Below, one piece after another: positions 58,234-64,000 of a DNA stretch of 64,000 nt. Made by a program: the position numbers and the translations under genes. Below the pieces are notes generated by a model. It was given only the letters and a program-made list of their open reading frames with translations. It was not told the origin of the DNA and ran no database searches. The first letter of the stretch is position 1; each line of letters opens with the position of its first letter. This DNA is from Gammaproteobacteria bacterium. GTDB lineage: Bacteria > Pseudomonadota > Gammaproteobacteria > Steroidobacterales > XN24. The stretch is taken from positions 2,543,029 through 2,607,028 of the forward strand of contig CP070833.1 of the NCBI GenBank assembly GCA_020341735.1, read 5' to 3'.

Positions 58234-58988
58234 TCCGATCCCTGAAAGTCCTAATGCTGACCGCGCATCTTGCGGTGCTGGGCGGCTGCATAACGACGGA
58301 AACGAATCCAGTCGAGACTTCGCCGGAAGATGCGGCCAAGGCGAATCTCCAGCTGGGTGCGACTTACCTGCAACGCGGCGAGCTGGGGCGCGCCCGGGAG
58401 AAACTTGAGAAAGCGGTCTCGCAGGATCCGAAGCTGCCAAACGCCCGCGTCTATCTGGCCGTGTTGTACGAGCGGATCGGTGAACCGGAAGATGCGGATG
58501 ACGAGTATCGCGCAGCGATCAGGTTGGCGCCGAAGGACCCCTCTGTGGCCAATGCTTACGGCGGATACCTTTGCCGCACCGATCGTCGATCCGATGGTAT
58601 CAAGCACTTCGTCAAGGCTGCGGAGAACCCCCTGTATCAGACACCAGAGGTGGCGTACACGAACGCGGCCGTGTGCGCGCAGGCGATCCCGGACGAGGCC
58701 GCCGCCGAGTCCTATCTTCGGCAGGCTCTGGCCGTCAATCCGAGATTCCGCGACGCGCTGCTGCGAATCGCTGTCCTGAGTCTGGATACCGAGAGGCCTC
58801 TGCAGGCGAGGGCTTTCCTGGAGCGATTCCATGCCGCCGGTCCAGCGACCGCGGACTCTCTGGCGATGGCGGTACGCGCGGAGACCGCGCTTGGCGACGA
58901 AGCCGCGGCGGAATCCTATCGCCGTCGACTGCGTGACGAGTTTCCCCAAAGAGCAGATTCCCTGGGGGCGACAGGGGGCGGCATGTGA
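58230..58988 (+). CDS. pilW: Type IV pilus biogenesis lipoprotein PilW/PilF
   Basis: A 252-residue TPR lipoprotein: lipobox VLGGC, lipidated near residue 20, followed by about six TPR units (e.g. [20 protein letters not shown]). The PilF/PilW pilotin puts the secretin PilQ into the outer membrane. Its position between rlmN and rodZ is the usual one. Coupled to rlmN and rodZ by 4-bp overlaps. Confidence 0.93.
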   Translation: MIRSLKVLMLTAHLAVLGGCITTETNPVETSPEDAAKANLQLGATYLQRGELGRAREKLEKAVSQDPKLPNARVYLAVLYERIGEPEDADDEYRAAIRLAPKDPSVANAYGGYLCRTDRRSDGIKHFVKAAENPLYQTPEVAYTNAAVCAQAIPDEAAAESYLRQALAVNPRFRDALLRIAVLSLDTERPLQARAFLERFHAAGPATADSLAMAVRAETALGDEAAAESYRRRLRDEFPQRADSLGATGGGM

Positions 58989-59959
58989 CCGACGGGATCG
59001 ATCATCCCGATGCCGATCCGCGTCAGGTAGAGGCTTTCGAGCCCCTGCCGGGCGATCTGCTGCTGTCTGCGCGCAAGGCGCGTGGCCTGTCGCAGGCCAA
59101 GGTCGCCGAGTCACTGAATTTGGACAAGTCCCAGGTGCGCGCGCTGGAAGAGAATCGATTCGAGGACCTGGGGGCGCCTGTCTTCGCCCGCGGACACTTG
59201 CGCAAGTACGCGCGCCTGGTCGATCTGGACCCTGCCGAGGTCATGCGGGCCTACGATAATATCGCGATAGAACAATCCGGCGCCTCGCTGAATGTGCCCG
59301 GCGGGCAGCCGGCCAGTGCCGACAAAGATGCCGGCAGTCCGGCCCTGTTGCTGGCGGCGGCGCTTGGGCTAGCCGTCCTTGCGGCCGTGACCTGGCGTTT
59401 GTCCCGCGAGGACGCGGCTACTGAGCCGGCGCGCCCGGTGGATTCCGCTGGCGAGGAACGCCTGGAGTCTGTCGCGATGCCCGCAGAGAAGAGCACTGCG
59501 TTGGATCTGCCGGCCAGATCTGAACCGGAGACGGCTCCGGACGTCTCCCCGGAGGCCACGGTCACCAGGCCAGCGGCAGAGACGGCTGCACAGTCGATGG
59601 ATAGAACAAGTACGGGCGGCCCGGTGGCCTCGAGTGACGACAGGACGTCGACCGTTACAGCCGAAGCTCTTGGCACACCGCCAAGCGGCACGGCACGGAT
59701 TGCTTTCGTGTTCAAGGAAGATTCCTGGATCGAGGTCTATGACGCGGACGGCCGTCGATTGGCCTATCAGACAGGCAGGAAAGGGACGCGCCGCACACTC
59801 GCAGGGGCACCGCCTTTCACGGTGTCACTCGGCTATGCCCCCGGCGTGGAGGTATTGCTGGATGAGCGACCCTTCGAGATCCCGGTGGTGTCGATGCGTG
59901 GCAACACCGCTCGTTTTACAACGCGGTACGAGCCGGCCGAAGAGCAGCGGCCCAACTGA
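58985..59959 (+). CDS. rodZ: RodZ-like cytoskeletal/HTH membrane protein
   Basis: A 324-residue protein. The N-terminal HTH_25 domain (LLLSARKARGLSQAKVAESL) is followed by one TM (LLLAAALGLAVLAAVTW), a Pro/Thr-rich linker, and a C-terminal DUF4115 beta domain (ARIAFVFKEDSWIEVYDADG). RodZ links MreB to the wall synthesis machinery. GTG start overlapping pilW. In E. coli ispG follows here; it is absent, and hisS is next. Confidence 0.92.
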   Translation: MTDGIDHPDADPRQVEAFEPLPGDLLLSARKARGLSQAKVAESLNLDKSQVRALEENRFEDLGAPVFARGHLRKYARLVDLDPAEVMRAYDNIAIEQSGASLNVPGGQPASADKDAGSPALLLAAALGLAVLAAVTWRLSREDAATEPARPVDSAGEERLESVAMPAEKSTALDLPARSEPETAPDVSPEATVTRPAAETAAQSMDRTSTGGPVASSDDRTSTVTAEALGTPPSGTARIAFVFKEDSWIEVYDADGRRLAYQTGRKGTRRTLAGAPPFTVSLGYAPGVEVLLDERPFEIPVVSMRGNTARFTTRYEPAEEQRPN

Positions 59960-59968
59960 TCCGGAACC

Positions 59969-61276
59969 ATGCCCATGAGCCAATCGGTCAACTCCATACG
60001 TGGGATCAATGACATCCTTCCCCCGGAGAGTGCTGCCTGGCAGTGGTTGGAGGCGGCCGCGCGCGGGGTACTGCAGTCCTATGGTTATGCAGAGATTCGG
60101 TTGCCGATCATGGAGCGTACCGAGCTGTTTGCCCGATCCATCGGCGAGGTCACCGATATCGTCGAGAAGGAAATGTATACCTTCGATGACCGCAATGGCG
60201 ACAGTCTCAGCCTGAGGCCGGAGGCCACGGCGAGTTGCGTTAGAGCCGGGATCACGCACGGTTTGTTCCACAACCAGCAACAGCGACTCTGGTATGCCGG
60301 CCCCATGTTTCGCTATGAGCGGCCGCAGAAGGGCCGCTACCGCCAGTTCCATCAGATGGGCGCCGAGGCCTTCGGATTCGCCGGGCCGGACATCGACGCG
60401 GAGTTGATTTTCGTCAGTGCACGCATCTGGAAGCAGCTCGGCTTGAAAGGCCTGGAGCTCGAACTGAATTCCTTAGGCAGCAGTGAGTCCCGGGGTCGCT
60501 ATCGTGAGCTGCTGGTCACCTTTTTCAATGACCGGTACCAGGATCTCGATGAAGACAGTCGCCGGCGCCTGCTGCAGAATCCGTTGCGCATCCTGGACAG
60601 CAAGAACCCCGAGATGGCGAATCTCGTTGCCGAGGCGCCGGTCATCACCGAGCATCTCGACGATGAGTCCGCCGAACACTTCGCAGCCTTGCGTGCCATG
60701 CTCGATGCTAGCGGGGTCGAGTACAAACTGAATCCCCGCCTCGTGCGCGGTCTGGACTACTACAATCGCACGGTGTTCGAATGGGTAACTGACCGCTTGG
60801 GTGCCCAAAGCGCGGTCTGTTCAGGCGGCCGCTATGATGGCCTGGTCGAGCAACTCGGGGGCCGGCCAACGCCTGCCATCGGTTGGGCCTTGGGCATTGA
60901 AAGGCTGGTCGAACTCATTCGCGGTGATTCACTCGTGCCGGCCCCGGCCGGTCCCCATGCGTACATAGTGCCGCTGGGGGAAGCCGCCGAGAAACGTGCT
61001 CCGGCCTTGGCTGAGTCGCTGCGCGATCAGCTTCCCGAACTCCGTCTGCATATGCACTGCGGTGGCGGGGGAATGCGGTCGCGAATGAAACGAGCGGATC
61101 GCAGCGGTGCGCTCTGCGCACTGATCATCGGGGACGATGAGCTGGCCTCCTCGACGGTGGTGTTGAAGCCACTGCGTGGCCAGCGGGACCAGGAAATCGT
61201 GGCGCTGGAGGAACTGCAGTCGCGTCTTGCGGGGCTTTGTAACGACGGCGGCGCAAGCAAGCTGAAGACTTACTAG
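59969..61276 (+). CDS. hisS: Histidine-tRNA ligase HisS
   Basis: A 435-residue class II synthetase: motif 1 region ([13 protein letters not shown]), motif 2 ([19 protein letters not shown]), the histidine-A site [12 protein letters not shown], and motif 3 ([12 protein letters not shown]). A C-terminal anticodon domain completes it. It follows rodZ by 9 bp; the ATG at 59969 or 59975 are both possible. Confidence 0.97.
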   Translation: MPMSQSVNSIRGINDILPPESAAWQWLEAAARGVLQSYGYAEIRLPIMERTELFARSIGEVTDIVEKEMYTFDDRNGDSLSLRPEATASCVRAGITHGLFHNQQQRLWYAGPMFRYERPQKGRYRQFHQMGAEAFGFAGPDIDAELIFVSARIWKQLGLKGLELELNSLGSSESRGRYRELLVTFFNDRYQDLDEDSRRRLLQNPLRILDSKNPEMANLVAEAPVITEHLDDESAEHFAALRAMLDASGVEYKLNPRLVRGLDYYNRTVFEWVTDRLGAQSAVCSGGRYDGLVEQLGGRPTPAIGWALGIERLVELIRGDSLVPAPAGPHAYIVPLGEAAEKRAPALAESLRDQLPELRLHMHCGGGGMRSRMKRADRSGALCALIIGDDELASSTVVLKPLRGQRDQEIVALEELQSRLAGLCNDGGASKLKTY

Positions 61277-61306
61277 GCGGGCACTCGGCTCGCAGCGAGG
61301 AAAGAA

Positions 61307-61975
61307 GTGGACGATTATCTCTCTGAAAAAGAACAGATCCAGGCGATAAAGAGCTGGTGGAAGGAGAACGGTCCTTTCATCATCGCGGGTCTTGTGCTCG
61401 GCATTGCCGGTCTCTCCGGGTGGAACTTCTGGCAGAACTACAAGCTGGAGCGTGCCGAGGCGGCCGGGGCCGTGTATTCGGACCTCGTGGCGGCCGTGGA
61501 TCGGTTTGATCTGGATCTGGCGTCCGCGAGCCTAGAGATCCTGGAGTCAGACTATTCGTCGACTCCATACCTCGCCCAGGGCCGCCTGATGCTGGCAAAA
61601 CTCCACGTAGCAAAGGGTGAATTCCCGGCAGCCGCGGATCAACTGGAAAGTGTCGTCGATGAAACCGGTGACCCGGAACTGGAGCAAGTCGCCCGGGTCC
61701 GACTGGCCCGGACATTGTTGGCTGCAGAGGAATCCACACGTGCCCTTGAAGTGCTGGACCTTTCCCGGGCGGGCGCCTTCGAGCCCCGATTCCACGAGGT
61801 CCGCGGCGACATCCTGCGGTCACGCGGGGAGACGGCCGCTGCGATCGAGGAATATACCCGTGCTCTTGAAGGTCCGCAGGACGGGGTCATAGACCGTCAA
61901 GCGGTGCAGCTCAAACTGGACTCTCTTGGCGCGCCCGCCGGAGAGCCGCAGGTCGACCCGACGGGCGACGCATGA
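61307..61975 (+). CDS. yfgM: YfgM family Sec-translocon-associated TPR protein
   Basis: A 222-residue protein of the YfgM/ancillary SecYEG translocon type. The cytoplasmic N-terminus (DDYLSEKEQIQAIKSWWKEN) is followed by one TM (PFIIAGLVLGIAGLSGWNFW) and a periplasmic TPR_21 domain. With PpiD it sits next to SecY and passes exported proteins to chaperones. The start is GTG at 61307 after GAAAGAAG. It overlaps bamB by 4 bp. Confidence 0.92.
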   Translation: MDDYLSEKEQIQAIKSWWKENGPFIIAGLVLGIAGLSGWNFWQNYKLERAEAAGAVYSDLVAAVDRFDLDLASASLEILESDYSSTPYLAQGRLMLAKLHVAKGEFPAAADQLESVVDETGDPELEQVARVRLARTLLAAEESTRALEVLDLSRAGAFEPRFHEVRGDILRSRGETAAAIEEYTRALEGPQDGVIDRQAVQLKLDSLGAPAGEPQVDPTGDA

Positions 61976-63132
61976 TCCGAATTCTGCTGCTTGCGATTCT
62001 GGCAGTACTGGTGACGGGCTGCTCGATATTCGGCGACGACGACACTCCGATTGACCCGCCTGCAGAGCTGCCTGATTTCGAGGCGAGCCTGAAGGTCAGC
62101 CGGGTCTGGGATGTCCGCATCGGCGGCGGTACGGAGCACTTGATGCTGGCTCTGTCGCCGGTCGCGGACGGCGGCCGTGTTTACGCCGGGTCCCATGACG
62201 GCAAGGCTATTGCGGTAGACGCCGAGAATGGGCGGATCGTGTGGGCGGTCAATACCAAGCTCGAATTCGCTGCGGGTCCTGCGGTGGGCGAGGGTCTGGT
62301 GGTCTTCGGAACCAGCGGCGGTGAGGTCGTTGCACTGGATGCGCTGGAAGGGACCGCACGCTGGCGGGTAGATGTCACCGGGGAAGTCCTGGCAGCGCCT
62401 GCCATCGCCCGTGGAACAGTCGTGGTGCGTACCGTGGATGGCCGTCTTCGCGCGCTGGACGCAGCAGATGGAACCGAGTTCTGGAATATCGAGCAGACGG
62501 TGCCGCGTCTGTCACTCCGTGGTACGTCGGCACCGGTAATCTCCGGATCCGCCGTTATCTCCGGCTTTGCCAATGGTCGGATCGCGTCCTACGACCTGGA
62601 CGACGGTGACATTCGCTGGGAGAACGTCATTGCGCCACCGAGCGGGCGTACCGAGCTGGAGAGGCTGGCCGACATCGACGGATCCATCGTAGTGATCGAT
62701 CAAGATTTGTATACAGGCAGCTATGCCGGACGTGTGGCAAGCATCGCCGCCGAGTCTGGTCAGGTTCTCTGGTCTCAGGAAGTGTCCACCTACAGGACCC
62801 TGGGCGTGGACTGGTCCAGCTTGTATGCGACCGACCTGGAAAGCCACGTATCAGGGCTCAGCCGTGCCAGCGGAGCGGTCCTCTGGACTCAGGAGGCCTT
62901 GCACATGCGTGACGTCACATCGCCGACTCCGTATGAGACTTCGATTGTCGTCGGTGACTTCGAAGGTTACGTGCACTGGCTTAATGCGGCTACCGGCGAC
63001 ATCGAGGCCCGTTCCCGGGTCCACAGCGCTGCGATCAGTGGGCGGCCGACCGTCGCCGGTGACCTGGTTTTCGTGCAAAGCGAGTCGGGACGTCTGGCGG
63101 CATTCCGGGCAAAACGCCCGGGGTCGGACTGA
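61972..63132 (+). CDS. bamB: Outer-membrane assembly lipoprotein BamB
   Basis: A 386-residue lipoprotein with lipobox LVTGC, lipidated near residue 17, and a seven/eight-bladed PQQ-like beta-propeller with repeats such as [19 protein letters not shown]. It is a BamA partner in outer-membrane protein assembly. Its location between yfgM and der is standard. Confidence 0.95.
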   Translation: MIRILLLAILAVLVTGCSIFGDDDTPIDPPAELPDFEASLKVSRVWDVRIGGGTEHLMLALSPVADGGRVYAGSHDGKAIAVDAENGRIVWAVNTKLEFAAGPAVGEGLVVFGTSGGEVVALDALEGTARWRVDVTGEVLAAPAIARGTVVVRTVDGRLRALDAADGTEFWNIEQTVPRLSLRGTSAPVISGSAVISGFANGRIASYDLDDGDIRWENVIAPPSGRTELERLADIDGSIVVIDQDLYTGSYAGRVASIAAESGQVLWSQEVSTYRTLGVDWSSLYATDLESHVSGLSRASGAVLWTQEALHMRDVTSPTPYETSIVVGDFEGYVHWLNAATGDIEARSRVHSAAISGRPTVAGDLVFVQSESGRLAAFRAKRPGSD

Positions 63133-63148
63133 TTCCGGAGGGGCTGCC

Positions 63149-64000
63149 ATGCTGCCCGTTGTCTCACTGGTCGGGCGTCCGAATGTCGGAAAGTCGACTC
63201 TTTTTAACTATCTAACGCGCACCCGAGACGCGCTTGTGGCGGATCTTCCCGGCCTGACCCGAGATCGGCGCTACGGTTACGGCCGTGTCGGGCCGGTCCC
63301 CTACATTGTCGTCGACACAGGCGGGCTGGGTGGTGGCAAAGCGGGCCTGGAGGCGCTCATGGCCCAGCAGACGCTGTTGGCTCTCGAGGAGAGCGACCGG
63401 GTGCTGTTCATGGTCGATGCCCGCGAGGGTATCACCGCGTCGGACGAGGAGGTGGGAGACCTCCTTAGGCGCCGCGGCGCCAGCGTGACGCTGGTCGTGA
63501 ACAAGGCGGAAGGGATGGAGAGCGCGACCGCCGCGGCCGATTTTTATGGCCTGGGCTTCGGCGACCCTGTCGTCATCTCTTCCGCTCACGGAGATCGTGT
63601 CGGTTACCTGATGGAGCAGGTACTGGAGGCGTTCCAGGATGCGCAGGCGGAACCAGAGGAGTCCGATGCGACGCGAGTGGCCGTGATCGGCAGGCCGAAT
63701 GTCGGCAAGTCGACCCTGGTCAACCGCATGATCGGTGAGGAGCGGGTCGTCGCATTCGACCTGCCGGGGACGACCCGGGACAGCATCGAGGTTCCTTTCG
63801 AGCGTGATGGGCGCCGTTACATCCTCGTGGATACTGCGGGCATACGGCGCAAGGGCCGGATCGATGAAGCGATAGAGAAGTTCAGCGTCATCAAGGCGCT
63901 GCAGGCGATCGACAGCGCCCACGTCGTGATCGCCGTGCTCGATGCGAGCGAAGGCATCACGGATCAGGATGCGAGCCTGCTCGGGCTGGCCGCGCAGCGC
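63149..64000 (+). CDS. der: Ribosome assembly GTPase Der (3' partial)
   Basis: 284 residues up to the window end, without a stop. The two G domains begin with P-loops GRPNVGKST at residues 9-17 and 181-189; G2/G3 elements ([26 protein letters not shown]) are also intact. The G1-domain G4 motif reads NKAE rather than NKxD, a variant I have seen in other bacteria. The C-terminal KH-like domain lies outside the window. Needed for 50S maturation. Confidence 0.95.
   Translation, partial: MLPVVSLVGRPNVGKSTLFNYLTRTRDALVADLPGLTRDRRYGYGRVGPVPYIVVDTGGLGGGKAGLEALMAQQTLLALEESDRVLFMVDAREGITASDEEVGDLLRRRGASVTLVVNKAEGMESATAAADFYGLGFGDPVVISSAHGDRVGYLMEQVLEAFQDAQAEPEESDATRVAVIGRPNVGKSTLVNRMIGEERVVAFDLPGTTRDSIEVPFERDGRRYILVDTAGIRRKGRIDEAIEKFSVIKALQAIDSAHVVIAVLDASEGITDQDASLLGLAAQR

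Noticed and set aside
63149-64000. Der as a truncated pseudogene
   Set aside because: The frame is open and motifs are intact to the last base; it is simply cut by the window edge.

Overview
The window reads as ordinary chromosome of a G+C-rich (about 60% by eye) aerobic gammaproteobacterium. The evidence is synteny: queA-tgt-yajC-secD-secF, xerD-dsbC, and a trmJ-iscS...ndk-rlmN-pilW-rodZ-hisS-yfgM-bamB-der run are all typical of that class. Leucine catabolism, a Vibrio/Xanthomonas-like multi-subunit TonB system and IcmF fit a marine or Xanthomonadales/Woeseiales-like lineage, but I cannot fix the genus. I see no insertion sequence, prophage, CRISPR array or integrase-borne island.

Region 1 (1-23 kb). 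It opens with the 3' part of a long acyl-ACP-reductase-like dehydrogenase, then GFA, VOC and ZapE genes. From about 22.8 kb back to 4 kb lies, almost all on the minus strand, a branched-chain amino acid degradation block. Leucine dehydrogenase deaminates leucine. Isovaleryl-CoA dehydrogenase, methylcrotonyl-CoA carboxylase (two subunits), methylglutaconyl-CoA hydratase and HMG-CoA lyase take isovaleryl-CoA to acetoacetate. Acetoacetyl-CoA synthetase and a thiolase finish to acetyl-CoA. An HSD17B10-like SDR suggests isoleucine use. ETF alpha/beta and ETF-ubiquinone oxidoreductase carry the acyl-CoA dehydrogenase electrons to quinone. The branched-chain 2-oxoacid dehydrogenase is not in the window. 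Two M16 peptidase genes (one active, one lacking the zinc motif) and a prolyl-4-hydroxylase-like oxygenase sit inside the block. IcmF is divergent from it.

Region 2 (26.8-32.3 kb). This is a tightly packed TonB energy-transduction operon: DUF3450 - extended ExbB (TtpC-like) - ExbB - ExbD - ExbD - TonB - TPR. Intrinsic terminators flank it on both sides.

Region 3 (32.3-36 kb). It holds a PlsC acyltransferase, xerD, dsbC, a 7Fe ferredoxin and a Nudix hydrolase.

Region 4 (36.2-40.5 kb). A Csu-like chaperone-usher pilus operon sits behind a clear cyclic-di-GMP-I (GEMM) riboswitch. This is the most interesting regulatory element here.

Region 5 (40.5-47.5 kb). It holds an M1 aminopeptidase lipoprotein, a TPR/2OG-oxygenase, tRNA-Leu(CAA), and an ECF sigma - anti-sigma - PDZ trio.

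Region 6 (47.5-64 kb). This is housekeeping: queuosine genes, Sec accessory proteins, suhB, trmJ, then a reduced isc cluster whose IscU homologue has lost two of its three ligand cysteines. It continues through ndk, rlmN, pilW, rodZ, hisS, yfgM and bamB to der, which runs off the window end.
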